DNA of 64,000 nucleotides from Pedobacter rhizosphaerae (lineage in GTDB: Bacteria; Bacteroidota; Bacteroidia; Sphingobacteriales; Sphingobacteriaceae), in the NCBI RefSeq assembly GCF_900111155.1, contig NZ_FOGG01000017.1, forward strand, positions 1 through 64,000. The letters run 5' to 3'. Below are positions 42,671 through 51,950 of this stretch, piece after piece; the first letter of the stretch is position 1, and each line of letters begins with the position of its first letter. The translations under genes were made by a program, and so were the position numbers. A model generated the notes under the pieces. That model saw only the letters and a program-made list of their open reading frames with translations, searched no databases and had not been told where the DNA came from.

Positions 42671-44410
42671 ATGAGGAAATTTCTCCTATGGGCATCAGTT
42701 CTTTTCTCTTTAAGTACGATGGTACAAAAAACACCCTACGAACAAAGCGGGAAAAAGGAAACGACAACCTATACCGCGGCTATCTCCTATTATGAGCATT
42801 TGGCGAAGGAATATAATGAGGCCAAACTACTCACTTATGGTTTAACAGATTTCGGGAAGCCTTTGCACCTCCTGGTTTTGTCAAAGGATAAGATTTTTGA
42901 TCCAGTAGCCATCAAACGCAGTAACAAGCGTGTCTTATTAATTAATAACGGTATTCATCCGGGAGAACCCGAAGGTATAGATGCTTCAATGATGCTCGCC
43001 AGAGATTTATTGCAAAAGCATCAACTGCCCAAGGATGTGGTGATTTGTATCATTCCCATTTATAATATTGATGGGAGCTTTAACCGGACAAGTACCTCAA
43101 GGGCCAATCAAAACGGGCCTGCCGCCTATGGTTTTAGAGGAAATAGTAAAAATCTGGATCTTAACCGCGATTTTATCAAAACCGATTCTAAAAACTCAGC
43201 AGCCTTTCAACAGATATTTAATAGCTGGCAACCAGAGATTTTTGTAGACACGCATACCAGTAATGGAGCCGATTATCAATATGTAATGACGCTAATTCCT
43301 ACTCAAAAGGATAAGCTCAACCCATTGCTTTCTAATTATTTAACGCAGGTGCTTGTCCCGGATCTCTATCAGGGTATGGAGAAACAGGGCTATCCAATGG
43401 TTCCCTATGTTAATGCTATTGGCGAAACTCCAGAAAGCGGAATCACGGGTTTTATCGAGTCGCCCAGGTACTCTACAGGCTATACCACACTGCACAATAC
43501 CATCGGCTTTATGCCCGAAACGCATATGCTTAAAGATTATCATCTTCGGGTAGATGCTACCTATAAACTATTGGAGCAGTATATACACATCACGCAAAGA
43601 GATGCAAAAATAATTGGGGAGAATAAACGCAAGGCAGATGAAGCGGTAGCGGTACAAAAGATCTTTCCTTTAGCCTGGAAGTTAAATCAAGCTGAATATA
43701 CAGATTTGCGCTTTAAGGGATATGAAGCCGGCAAGAAAACCAGTGCCGTAAGCGGAGCTGATCGGCTATATTATGATCGGAGTAAACCCTACACCAGGAA
43801 TATAAAGGAATGGAATAAATTTGAGCCCGCAGTTACAGTAGAAAAACCTATAGCCTATATTATTCCAAAAGCCTGGGATAGGGTAATCGAACTGCTAAAA
43901 CTCAATAATGTAAAACTAAAACAGCTTAAGGCAGATACCAGAATAACTGTTGAAAGCTATTACATTGCTGATTTTAAAACCACTACCCGGCCGTACGAAG
44001 GGCATTACCTGCATTCGGGCTTGAAGGTTGAACCTGTTTTTCAGGATCTACAGTATTATGCCGGTGATTACGTGGTCTACGTAAACCAGCCTACTAACCG
44101 GTACATTGTAGAAACGCTCGAACCTCAGGCTACAGACTCTTTCTTTAACTGGAATTTCTTCGATTCGATTTTGGATAGGAAAGAACATTTTTCTGCTTAT
44201 GTGTTTGAAGACACCGCGGCAGAACTCTTAAAGAAAAACCCAAAACTGAAAGCGGCGTTGGAAACAAAGAAGGCTACAGACAGTACATTTGCTAAAAATC
44301 CTGCTGCTCAGCTTGATTTTGTCTATAAAAATTCTGATTATTACGAGAAAACACATAATCGATATCCTATTGGGCGCTTAATTTCTGCTCAGGAGCTCGA
44401 TTTAAAATAA
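42671..44410 (+). CDS. M14-family zinc carboxypeptidase
   Basis: The 579-aa product has a short hydrophobic N-terminus (residues 4-18) that may be a signal peptide. The carboxypeptidase A-type zinc site is visible: H96-P-G-E99-P-E-G and H195 in F-V-D-T-H-T-S-N-G, with D-L-N-R166-D-F for substrate binding. About 350 residues follow the catalytic domain; they are longer than in minimal M14 enzymes and not recognised. The enzyme probably removes C-terminal residues from peptides, perhaps in the periplasm. Only 4 bp separate it from the rhomboid gene, so the two are probably co-translated. Confidence 0.88.
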   Translation: MRKFLLWASVLFSLSTMVQKTPYEQSGKKETTTYTAAISYYEHLAKEYNEAKLLTYGLTDFGKPLHLLVLSKDKIFDPVAIKRSNKRVLLINNGIHPGEPEGIDASMMLARDLLQKHQLPKDVVICIIPIYNIDGSFNRTSTSRANQNGPAAYGFRGNSKNLDLNRDFIKTDSKNSAAFQQIFNSWQPEIFVDTHTSNGADYQYVMTLIPTQKDKLNPLLSNYLTQVLVPDLYQGMEKQGYPMVPYVNAIGETPESGITGFIESPRYSTGYTTLHNTIGFMPETHMLKDYHLRVDATYKLLEQYIHITQRDAKIIGENKRKADEAVAVQKIFPLAWKLNQAEYTDLRFKGYEAGKKTSAVSGADRLYYDRSKPYTRNIKEWNKFEPAVTVEKPIAYIIPKAWDRVIELLKLNNVKLKQLKADTRITVESYYIADFKTTTRPYEGHYLHSGLKVEPVFQDLQYYAGDYVVYVNQPTNRYIVETLEPQATDSFFNWNFFDSILDRKEHFSAYVFEDTAAELLKKNPKLKAALETKKATDSTFAKNPAAQLDFVYKNSDYYEKTHNRYPIGRLISAQELDLK

Positions 44411-44414
44411 TTTT

Positions 44415-45026
44415 ATGGAATATTTAAACGCTGCACCCGTAGCTTCACTCATCTTCGTTTTTACCCTCATTACGAGTTTATATGCCTTTTACGATCACAG
44501 TATTTACGGTAAGTTTATGCTCCACCCATACAGCGTATCTAAAGGCCATCAGGTTTATACCTTAGTTACCAGCGGATTAATTCATGCCGATTGGATGCAT
44601 TTGTTTTTTAACATGTTTACCTATTATGCCTTTGGTTTTGCCTTAGAAGGCTTGCTTGGGAGCTGGCAGTTTGGTTTACTCTATCTTTTGTCGCTGGTTT
44701 TAAGTGATTTGCCAACCGTTTTTAAATACAAAGACAACTACAATTACCACAGTTTAGGGGCCTCTGGAGCCGTAAGCGGATTGCTGTTTAGCTTTATACT
44801 TTTTAATCCGATGTCTAAAATATATATCATGTTTATTCCGATTGGAATTCCTGCTGTGGTTTTTGGCGTTTTATATCTGATTTACTGTGTTTATGCATCC
44901 CGCAATTCCAGAGATCATATTAACCATGATGCACACTTTTTTGGGGCACTTACAGGATTGATTTTCACCATTATCTTTAAACCAGGTATTATTATGCATT
45001 TCTTTGAAGCACTTACTGGAAGGTAG
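44415..45026 (+). CDS. Rhomboid-family intramembrane serine protease
   Basis: The 203-aa product has six or seven transmembrane segments. The catalytic dyad is visible: Ser117 in S-L-G-A-S-G-A-V-S-G and His174 in H-D-A-H-F-F-G-A-L-T-G. The H62-x3-N66 of M-H-L-F-F-N-M-F provides the oxyanion-hole Asn. The length is that of a compact bacterial rhomboid without an extra domain. Rhomboids cut membrane proteins within or next to the transmembrane helix; the target is unknown. Confidence 0.93.
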   Translation: MEYLNAAPVASLIFVFTLITSLYAFYDHSIYGKFMLHPYSVSKGHQVYTLVTSGLIHADWMHLFFNMFTYYAFGFALEGLLGSWQFGLLYLLSLVLSDLPTVFKYKDNYNYHSLGASGAVSGLLFSFILFNPMSKIYIMFIPIGIPAVVFGVLYLIYCVYASRNSRDHINHDAHFFGALTGLIFTIIFKPGIIMHFFEALTGR

Positions 45027-45103
45027 TTTGGAGTATCAGTCTTCAGTCTTGATTAACGATTTAACTCCTTAATGTTTAATATTTTTTCAGCGATTCCCAT
45101 CCA

Positions 45104-46087
45104 CTACCCTGCATTCGGCAAACAAGGCTTTTCAAAAAAGCTCATAGGCTCTTCAGGGTTTTTAATAATCTCGAACAAGACATAGCCCCAGGGTTTCCAG
45201 AAATTTTCTAAAACCTGACCATAAGTTTTATGTTGCCAGGCATCAAACAGGGGTTTGCTCATGTTTCCCCTTAATGGCATAGCCTCAATATAAGTGATCC
45301 CCTCTACAGGCATAAATGTATATTCGGGCAGGCGATTAAAAAGGTAGGCTGAATAATAGAACCTCGCGCTTAGCTCTTCAAATTGCTCTGCTGTGAGGGC
45401 TTTACCCTGTATTTCATTAATAATATCCTGATGGTAACGCTTGTTGGTTCCGTTATCCTGAAGGCAGGCAATGATGCCAAAATCCTTCATTTTTAAAGAA
45501 AAAGTGAGCGTATTAATCTCGTCGCGGAAACTGAAAGGAGTGGCTTCGTCAGCAAGCTTAACCACGGTGATAGACCAGGGAGTAAAATCCTCAAATTCAA
45601 TCTGCGTATAAAGATTCTGCATCATGAAATTAAGGTTAGCAAATTTCATCATCAAAGACTGCGACATATTTAAACCGTCAGCAGTCATTTCTTTGCGCAA
45701 GGCCGAATGCATCTCAATGTAGATAAAGCCATAAAGGAATTTGCCTATCCAATTAAAAAGGTCTAATTCTGATAATGCAGAAACCCCGGCGTAACCTTGC
45801 TTAAAAGCATCACTGATTTTAGCTTCCAAAGGATTTAGAAATTGCTCGTTAATCTCTGTATTAACAGGGATAAATAAATCCTGATAAGAACGGATACTCT
45901 CATCCAAAAATTGAATTTGCTCCTCACCTGTTAATCGCGCAAGGTTTAATAGCCACTGTGGTAAAAGCGGAACCTGGACTACAGGAGAATTAAAGGTTTT
46001 GCCACTTAAGAAGCAGGTTTTGTATAGAAAATCGAAATTTTGGAATGGATTGTATAAGCCGTTATTCATCGCTACAATATTAACCAT
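45104..46087 (-). CDS. Hypothetical 327-aa protein
   Basis: A soluble protein with no signal peptide or membrane segments. It begins near I-V-A-M-N-N-G-L-Y-N-P-F-Q-N-F-D-F-L-Y-K-T-C-F-L. Notable stretches are L-P-Q-W-L-L-N-L-A-R-L-T-G-E-E-Q-I, M-M-K-F-A-N-L-N-F-M-M-Q-N-L-Y and the acidic/aromatic C-terminus W-K-P-W-G-Y-V-L-F-E-I-I. The composition is normal and codon use like its neighbours, so the gene is real. I cannot assign a family or fold. The start may be the second Met (M-N-N-G), 6 codons in. Confidence 0.8.
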   Translation of the reverse strand: MVNIVAMNNGLYNPFQNFDFLYKTCFLSGKTFNSPVVQVPLLPQWLLNLARLTGEEQIQFLDESIRSYQDLFIPVNTEINEQFLNPLEAKISDAFKQGYAGVSALSELDLFNWIGKFLYGFIYIEMHSALRKEMTADGLNMSQSLMMKFANLNFMMQNLYTQIEFEDFTPWSITVVKLADEATPFSFRDEINTLTFSLKMKDFGIIACLQDNGTNKRYHQDIINEIQGKALTAEQFEELSARFYYSAYLFNRLPEYTFMPVEGITYIEAMPLRGNMSKPLFDAWQHKTYGQVLENFWKPWGYVLFEIIKNPEEPMSFFEKPCLPNAG

Positions 46088-46117
46088 TATATTTTTAGGC
46101 CATTGTACCGGCAGGAA

Positions 46118-46229
46118 TAAATGACTGAATTTTGAATGAGAGAATTATTGAATGAGAGAATGAGAGAATTTTGAAGGGCGCATGATGGACAGCGTTACTA
46201 AACTCACTCATTCAAAACTCACTCTTTCA
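46118..46229. repeat. GAAT/ATTC hairpin element overlapping the stop codon
   Basis: Left arm units (AATTATTGAATGAGAGAATGAG) pair with the right arm (CTCACTCTTTCAATAATT) over a 50-odd base middle. The right arm includes the stop codon (46227-46229) of the minus-strand lipoprotein gene. The element lies just upstream of the 327-aa gene as well, so it ends one gene and precedes the next. Confidence 0.7.
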
Positions 46230-47363
46230 ATAATTATTGTAAAAGGCCCCCACCTGATCAACCAGCTGGTTATATATTGGTTTGGTAAATTCTACAAATA
46301 AAGTGCTCGGTGGCGGAGGTACAATTTGTTTTCTCCTCGTTAAAGCCAATTGTTGCTTGCTCAAAGCACGTTCATCTCCCTTAAAACTAGCCCATCTGTC
46401 TCTCCAAACATAAGTGCCGGGAAACTTTTGTTGGTTTACTATTTTTCTGCTTTGCCAGTCGGTAATGGTCATGTCCAATAAGCCTGATGAAGATATGTTT
46501 TTCTCAAATATGCTTAAAGTAGCCTTAACCGTTCCATAGATAGGCTTTCCATCACGGGTTTGCCCAATTTCTACACTATCGCGTTTAAGCTTTTCTACCC
46601 TTTCTTTCACGTAAGTTTGTCCAACAATGAAATCATCAAAATCCAGGCTTAACACCTGATCTGGAGCTATTTTCTGATTAGTTGCCTGTTGTTCGGTATA
46701 AAAAACAACGAACTTATTTCTGGCATAATCGGCAATAAACTGATCAATCTGCTGTTGAAAATAGTCGGCACTTAACTTATAAGTCGGGCTATTTACCCTA
46801 ATCGGTTGAATAACTACTCGTGTTACGGCGGCCCAATAGGCATCTTCCAGTTTAATTTTGATATCCTTATAGTTAGCCTGCAGGTTTTGTACCTTCTCAA
46901 ATTCATAGTAGGCTTTCTTAGCCGATTGACGGGTGTTTACTTCAAGATAGCTTAATCCCGAATTGTATCGGGCAGTAGCTGCATTGTATTTACTTTCCTC
47001 AACCGCTTTAATGTATTTCCCTGCATTGGGAACAATTACTAAACAAGCCGGACAGCTGTTAATTTCATCAGCCAGTTGATTGAGCTTTTGATAATCATAT
47101 AAGATAGATTCCCAACGGAAAGGATCATTGCTGAGTTTGGCATCTTCAATTTTTCTTAAATGATCTTGTAAGGCAAAGCTATAGGCAGTTTTTAAAACTT
47201 CCTGTGCTTCTGTATTTTTAGGTGAATTTTGCAAGCGACCTACTGCTTTCAGCACAGATGCGTCATAATCGCCTTTTTGAAGTGCTTTTTTGCCAGTGGT
47301 ACATCCTCCTATAATTATTAAGGATAAATAAATAAAATACCGTAATCTTGAGATGTTTTTCAT
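46227..47363 (-). CDS. Hypothetical lipoprotein with N-terminal TPR-like helices
   Basis: The 378-aa product has a lipoprotein signal with lipobox I-G-G-C (Cys21). The N-terminal half is helical (A-L-Q-K-G-D-Y-D-A-S-V-L-K-A-V-G-R-L, S-A-K-K-A-Y-Y-E-F-E-K-V-Q-N-L), a TPR-like pattern. The C-terminal half has strands and ends in V-F-V-E-F-T-K-P-I-Y-N-Q-L-V-D-Q-V-G. It is probably attached to the outer membrane. No family is recognised. Its stop codon lies within a hairpin repeat. Confidence 0.78.
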   Translation of the reverse strand: MKNISRLRYFIYLSLIIIGGCTTGKKALQKGDYDASVLKAVGRLQNSPKNTEAQEVLKTAYSFALQDHLRKIEDAKLSNDPFRWESILYDYQKLNQLADEINSCPACLVIVPNAGKYIKAVEESKYNAATARYNSGLSYLEVNTRQSAKKAYYEFEKVQNLQANYKDIKIKLEDAYWAAVTRVVIQPIRVNSPTYKLSADYFQQQIDQFIADYARNKFVVFYTEQQATNQKIAPDQVLSLDFDDFIVGQTYVKERVEKLKRDSVEIGQTRDGKPIYGTVKATLSIFEKNISSSGLLDMTITDWQSRKIVNQQKFPGTYVWRDRWASFKGDERALSKQQLALTRRKQIVPPPPSTLFVEFTKPIYNQLVDQVGAFYNNY

Positions 47364-47437
47364 GACAGCGCTTTTTTGTGTTAATGAACAAATATACTTT
47401 TGTTAGGCGAAAAATAGCCTACTTAATTAGATGACGA

Positions 47438-48481
47438 TTGATGATGAAAATAAGTTGCAAGCCGTTTGAATTAGAATTAAAGCATCCATTCTCGATTTCA
47501 AAATTTACCCGAACCAGTACCCCCTTAATGCTACTCCAGGTTCAGTATGAAGATGTAATCGGGTATGGAGAAGCTTCTATGGTGCCCTACATGGGCGAAA
47601 GCTATGAAAGTGCACAGGCTTTTCTAAACTTAATAGATTGGAGCCGGATTCAGTATCCATTTAATTTTCAGAAGATTATTGCTTATCTGGATCGTTTAGC
47701 CCCCGGTCAGCCAGCCATTAAGGCGGCCGTGGATATTGCATTGAATGACATAAACGGCAAAGTATTGGGGAAACCCTGCTATGAGATTTATGGCGCAGAC
47801 CCAGCCAAAATGCCTGTCACTTCTTATACCGTGGGAATTGATACGCCAGAGGTAATCAGAGAGAAGTTAAAAGATGCCGCAGCATTTAATGTTATTAAGG
47901 TTAAACTGGGAAGGGATAACGATCAGGAAATTATCGAAACCATTAGGAGCATGACGGATGTGCCCTTGTATGTAGATGCTAATCAGGGCTGGACAGATAG
48001 AATAAAATCTATCGACCTCATTTATTGGCTCCATAGCAAGGGGGTTGTGCTCATAGAACAGCCTATGGATAAATACGATATGGAAGGGAATGCCTGGTTA
48101 ACAGAACGAAGCCCGATTCCGTTATTAGCCGACGAAGCCATGCAGCGCCTGGCCGATATGGATCAATTAAGAGGCGTTTATCATGGCATCAATATTAAAT
48201 TGATGAAGAGTTGTGGCATGTACGAAGGTCATCAAATGATTTTAAAAGCACGCTCCTTTGGTATGAAAGTACTAATTGGCTGCATGAGCGAAACCAGTTG
48301 CGCCACCTTAGCAGCAGCAGCCCTAGCCCCCCTCTGCAATTGGGCCGATTTGGATGGACCTTGGTTAACAACCAATAATCCATTTACCAACCCAGCTTTT
48401 GAAAATGGAAAATATCAATTGCAGCAACTACCGGGTTTAGGGTTAACGGGCATTGATCCTGGTTTTTTTGGTGGTATTTAA
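47438..48481 (+). CDS. Dipeptide epimerase (L-Ala-D/L-Glu epimerase), enolase superfamily
   Basis: The 347-aa protein has the muconate-cycloisomerase-type barrel. The catalytic lysines are in V-I-K-V-K-L-G and N-I-K-L-M-K-S-C-G. The metal ligands are Asp in L-Y-V-D-A-N-Q-G-W, Glu in V-L-I-E-Q-P-M-D and Asp in L-L-A-D-E-A. The late W-A-D-L-D-G-P-W with the D-x-D motif is the family marker for recognising the alpha-amino group of a dipeptide. The likely reaction is epimerisation of L-Ala-D-Glu from murein peptides to L-Ala-L-Glu. It fits with the amino-sugar genes further right, although it is not in an operon with them. Confidence 0.9.
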   Translation: MMMKISCKPFELELKHPFSISKFTRTSTPLMLLQVQYEDVIGYGEASMVPYMGESYESAQAFLNLIDWSRIQYPFNFQKIIAYLDRLAPGQPAIKAAVDIALNDINGKVLGKPCYEIYGADPAKMPVTSYTVGIDTPEVIREKLKDAAAFNVIKVKLGRDNDQEIIETIRSMTDVPLYVDANQGWTDRIKSIDLIYWLHSKGVVLIEQPMDKYDMEGNAWLTERSPIPLLADEAMQRLADMDQLRGVYHGINIKLMKSCGMYEGHQMILKARSFGMKVLIGCMSETSCATLAAAALAPLCNWADLDGPWLTTNNPFTNPAFENGKYQLQQLPGLGLTGIDPGFFGGI

Positions 48482-48482
48482 T

Positions 48483-48695
48483 TATTGAATTATAGAATGA
48501 GAGAATGATGGAATGACAGGATGAGAGAATGACAAGATGATTAGAGGCAATCGCTAGATTCTATCATTCTAAATCCACTCATTAAATTATAGAATTATAG
48601 AATGATGGAATGACAGGATGAGAGAATGACAAGATGATTAGAGGCAATGGCTAGATTCTATCATTCTAAATCCACTCATTCACTCATTAAATTAT
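48483..48695. repeat. GAAT/ATTC hairpin with exact 97-bp tandem duplication
   Basis: Two copies begin at 48503 and 48600. Each reads GAATGATGGAATGACAGG, then GAGAATGACAAGATGATTAG, then the core AGGCAATCGCTAGATTC, and ends in ATTC-type units. The element starts 2 bp after the stop of the epimerase gene and ends near the stop of the convergent membrane-protein gene. The duplication is nearly perfect (core TCGCTAG versus TGGCTAG), so it is recent. Confidence 0.85.
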
Positions 48696-48699
48696 TTCG

Positions 48700-48891
48700 C
48701 TACTTTTTTTCTTTAAAAGATTTGCGGAGCTCTTTAGTAAGCTGATATTTGAAATAGAAGAGACAAGCGGCTACGCCTACCAAAAAAGCGGAAGGCAGGT
48801 ATTTATGGTTCTGATAACACCAAACCACGCCACATATAGATAAAATAATAGCGAGGTTGTAAAAGATATTTAAAGCAAATTTCTTACCCAT
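48700..48891 (-). CDS. Small two-TM hypothetical protein
   Basis: The open frame reaches 48987, but its first 32 codons run through a repeat. The ATG at 48891 (M-G-K-K-F-A-L-N-I-F-Y-N) is the sensible start, giving 63 aa. It has two hydrophobic segments (about residues 9-24 and 33-46) and a basic Lys-rich tail (L-R-K-S-F-K-E-K-K). No family is known. It is downstream of the rhodanese gene on the same strand, separated by a hairpin repeat. Confidence 0.65.
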   Translation of the reverse strand: MGKKFALNIFYNLAIILSICGVVWCYQNHKYLPSAFLVGVAACLFYFKYQLTKELRKSFKEKK

Positions 48892-48899
48892 CAAGTTAA

Positions 48900-49010
48900 T
48901 TGTTGAATTAGAGAATGATTGAGTTTTGAGTAATTGAATTTTGAATGAGCGAATGATGAGGTTGATCGCTACATTCCTCGCATTCAAAATTCAATCATTC
49001 ACGCATTAAT
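48900..49010. repeat. GAAT/ATTC hairpin element beside rhodanese stop
   Basis: A perfect 15-bp stem (ATTGAATTTTGAATG at 48933-48947 with CATTCAAAATTCAAT at 48981-48995) surrounds the core GAGGTTGATCGCTACATTCCTC. It is 2 bp from the stop codon of the rhodanese-like gene. This is the best-paired copy of the family. Confidence 0.8.
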
Positions 49011-49012
49011 AT

Positions 49013-49330
49013 TTAGTAAACAGGCATATTCGGGTCAAAAGCTTCTTGCCAGGCTAAAATCCCGCCTTTTAAATTGTATAAGTTGTCGTAGCCATACTGT
49101 TGCTCCAATTGCATTACTGCTGCAGCACTTCTTTTGCCACTGCGGCACTGAATAATTACAGGCTTGTCTTTAGCTACTTTGTCTGCTTCAATTAAAATAC
49201 CTCCCAAAGGGATATTTTCTCCATTAAGATTAGAAACCTCATATTCAAATGTTTCACGAACATCTATTAGCTGAAAATCTTCGTTATTATCGATTTTCTC
49301 TTTTAGTTCTTGTACCGATATTTCTTTCAT
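49013..49330 (-). CDS. Single-domain rhodanese-like protein
   Basis: The 105-aa protein has a rhodanese fold: L-I-D-V-R-E-T-F-E-Y-E at residues 21-31 and the six-residue active-site loop C62-R-S-G-K-R with catalytic Cys62. Such small rhodaneses pass sulfane sulfur or serve as carriers. The physiological donor is unknown. No signal peptide is present. It is divergent from the HGSNAT-like gene, with a 180-bp intergenic region between them. Confidence 0.9.
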   Translation of the reverse strand: MKEISVQELKEKIDNNEDFQLIDVRETFEYEVSNLNGENIPLGGILIEADKVAKDKPVIIQCRSGKRSAAAVMQLEQQYGYDNLYNLKGGILAWQEAFDPNMPVY

Positions 49331-49510
49331 TTTGTCAAGTGTATTTATGCAAACTTAGATAAAACTAAGCAGCATTGTGTAAAAATTAAGCAAAAGTTTA
49401 TTAATGGAAAGGGATATTCCCAAAAGCATTTAAAATAATGATGCAGGGATATTTCGAATTATAAAAACAATAATCTAAATTAGGTTGCTTAACCAAACTA
49501 TACTACACCA

Positions 49511-50671
49511 ATGAGTGAACCCAAACCACGTCTGCTTTCATTAGATTTTTTTAGGGGATTAACTGTAGCAGCAATGATTTTGGTTAACAATCCGGGCAGC
49601 TGGGGACATATTTACGCCCCTTTAGAACACGCAGAATGGAATGGCTGTACACCTACAGATTTGATTTTTCCTTTTTTTCTGTGGATTGTAGGCGTTTCTA
49701 TCGCTTTTGCTATGAGTAGCAGCAAAGCAAATCCAGAACTTCATGGCAAAACCATTTTAAAGGCCATTAAAAGGGGTTTAATTTTATATGGCTTAGGCTT
49801 CTTTTTAGCCATTTTTGGAAAGATTATCTCGGCCATTATCCAGGATACCTCCATTTGGGAAGCTTTTAGAACGGTGCGCTTACTGGGTGTATTGCAACGT
49901 ATCGGAATTGTTTTTATCATCAGCAGCATTATTTTCCTGAAAGTATCCAACAAAGCTATTTTTAAAGCCTTAATTGTGATTTTAGCAGTTTATTGGGCGC
50001 TAATGACCTTTGTTCCAGTTCCTGGGGTAGGTTATGCCAATATGGAGAAAGAAACGAATTTGGCCGCCTGGATAGATCGGGGAGTTTTAACAGAAGCACA
50101 TACCTGGGCATCATCTAAAACCTGGGATCCCGAAGGGATTTTAAGTACGCTACCAGCCATCGGAACTTGTTTGTTTGGTATTTTGGTGGGCGTTTGGATG
50201 CGCAGAAAAGACGTAGACAATGCCTCAAAAGTGGCCTGGTTATTTACAACAGGAACTGCTGCGGTTGCCTTGGGCTTATTGTGGGATTTGCAATTCCCAA
50301 TTAATAAAGCGTTGTGGACAAGCTCATACGTCCTTTACGCCGGAGGTTTGGCTTCTATAAGTCTTGCCTTGTGTTATTGGATTATTGATGTGCAGGGATA
50401 TAAGAGATTTACCACGCCATTTGTTGTATATGGCGTTAACGCCATTACCGTTTTCTTTTTGGCCGGGCTGATGCCAAGGGTATTAAACCTGATTTCGATT
50501 ACTCAAGCTGACGGGACTAAAACGCCTTTATTGGTATATTTCTACAATACCTGTTACCAGCCATTCTTTTCTCCTATAAATGCATCCTTAGTTTGGGCCA
50601 TTAGTTATGTGCTCGGCTTCTATGTGCTATTGTATTGGATGTACAAAAAGAATATAATCATTAAGGTTTAA
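49511..50671 (+). CDS. HGSNAT-like (COG4299) membrane acyltransferase
   Basis: The 386-aa membrane protein has about ten transmembrane segments. The family signature is at the N-terminus: R-L-L-S-L-D-F-F-R-G-L-T-V-A-A-M-I-L-V-N-N-P-G-S, then W-N-G-C-T-P-T-D-L-I-F-P-F-F-L-W-I-V-G. This is the branch related to human heparan-alpha-glucosaminide N-acetyltransferase and to bacterial NagX-like proteins. It is often linked to amino-sugar use, which matches the LacI, NagB and AnmK neighbours. The acceptor in this organism is not known. It is likely transcribed together with or near the LacI gene (66-bp gap). Confidence 0.9.
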   Translation: MSEPKPRLLSLDFFRGLTVAAMILVNNPGSWGHIYAPLEHAEWNGCTPTDLIFPFFLWIVGVSIAFAMSSSKANPELHGKTILKAIKRGLILYGLGFFLAIFGKIISAIIQDTSIWEAFRTVRLLGVLQRIGIVFIISSIIFLKVSNKAIFKALIVILAVYWALMTFVPVPGVGYANMEKETNLAAWIDRGVLTEAHTWASSKTWDPEGILSTLPAIGTCLFGILVGVWMRRKDVDNASKVAWLFTTGTAAVALGLLWDLQFPINKALWTSSYVLYAGGLASISLALCYWIIDVQGYKRFTTPFVVYGVNAITVFFLAGLMPRVLNLISITQADGTKTPLLVYFYNTCYQPFFSPINASLVWAISYVLGFYVLLYWMYKKNIIIKV

Positions 50672-50737
50672 TTGAGTCAGTACAGCTGATTTTTTGTAAA
50701 TTTATTTCCTGCAATTACATTTTGCTTATTCTAATCA

Positions 50738-51757
50738 TTGAAAAAGAAAACTACTATATATGACATCGCCAAGGCACTTAACATCACGGTATCTACAGTA
50801 TCGAGAGCATTAAGTGGTTTTCCTGCTATAAGTGATGCCACACGCACAGCTGTGCTGGAAACGGCACAAAAGCTCAATTACAGTCCCAACAAGTTGGCCT
50901 CGGCACTTAAATCTGGTAAAACGCATATTATTGGTGTAATTGTTCCAAGTGTTCAGGCGCATTTTTTTGCTTCTATTATTCATTGTATCGAAGATGGGCT
51001 AAAGGATAGTGGCTATCGGGTTATTATTTATCAATCTAACGAATCTGTAGAAAACGAAATTAATGGTGTAAAAACGCTACTGGAGGCACAGGTAGATGGC
51101 ATTATGGCTTCCATGTCTTTAGAAACGGAAAATGTAGATCACTTTGCAGAAATCATTAAGCAAAACAAGCCCCTTATTCTATTTGATAGGGTACATCAGG
51201 ATCTAAAGGTTCCTACCATTACCTTGAATGATTTTAAAGCAGGCTATATGGCCACGCAGCACCTGATTGATCAAGGGTATGAAAGAATCGCCTTTATTAC
51301 CACCATTCATCAAATTAAAATCTTTAACGATAGGCTAAAAGGGTATAAGGCCGCTTTACAAGATAACGGTCTACCTGTTTTAGAAGAACACATAGTTTTT
51401 GGAGGTTTATCCATTAAGGATGGCCGATTTGGATCAGGCAAACTCATGCGCAGTAAGAATAAGCCCGATGCCATTATTGCCGGAGATGATTTTACTGCAT
51501 TGGGCGTGATTAAGAAGCTCAAAGAGATTGATGAAACGCCGCCAGAAGTGGGTGTAATCGGTTTTGCCAATGAAGCATTTTCTGCCTATATCACGCCTAA
51601 CCTGTCTACCATAGATCAGCATGCACCACAGATAGGGAAAGAGTGCGCCAAAATGTTCCTAAAAATGGTTAAGCAAGAAGATCCTTTTGAGGAAATAGCA
51701 CATATTGTGTTAGATCCAAGCCTCATCGCAAGACAATCAAGCATTAAGGAACCGTAG
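50738..51757 (+). CDS. LacI-family transcriptional regulator
   Basis: The 339-aa protein starts at TTG. The N-terminal LacI HTH reads T-I-Y-D-I-A-K-A-L-N-I-T-V-S-T-V-S-R-A-L and continues to L-N-Y-S-P-N-K-L-A-S-A-L-K-S-G. A periplasmic-binding-protein-like sensor follows, with I-I-G-V-I-V-P, F-D-R-V-H-Q and D-A-I-I-A-G-D-D-F-T-A-L-G. The ligand is unknown. Members bind palindromic sites with a central CG, and CAAACGTTTG at 54970 between nagB and anmK is a candidate target. It sits in the amino-sugar cluster. Confidence 0.93.
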   Translation: MKKKTTIYDIAKALNITVSTVSRALSGFPAISDATRTAVLETAQKLNYSPNKLASALKSGKTHIIGVIVPSVQAHFFASIIHCIEDGLKDSGYRVIIYQSNESVENEINGVKTLLEAQVDGIMASMSLETENVDHFAEIIKQNKPLILFDRVHQDLKVPTITLNDFKAGYMATQHLIDQGYERIAFITTIHQIKIFNDRLKGYKAALQDNGLPVLEEHIVFGGLSIKDGRFGSGKLMRSKNKPDAIIAGDDFTALGVIKKLKEIDETPPEVGVIGFANEAFSAYITPNLSTIDQHAPQIGKECAKMFLKMVKQEDPFEEIAHIVLDPSLIARQSSIKEP

Positions 51758-51794
51758 CCGTTCATAGAAAACACGTCATCACATAACCGGGCTG

Positions 51795-51950
51795 AGCAAC
51801 ATCTTCCAGGAGGTTTAGGCGGTCGCAACTCCCCTCCTTTTTTCAAGGAGGGGGTGCGGATGGAATGTGTGTAGGCAGGGGTGGTTATTACAATGAACTT
51901 AAATGCCTTACATGGTAAAAAAGGATCGAACCATATAAGCCAACATGAGT
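51795..51950 (-). repeat. R1 unit, inverted
   Basis: GGTTTAGGCGGTCGC is followed by the CTCCCCTCCTTTTTTCAAGG hairpin, GTGGTTATTACAATGAACTT and GCCTTACATGGTAAAAAAGG. This is R1 in reverse. It begins about 40 bp after the LacI stop. Confidence 0.8.
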
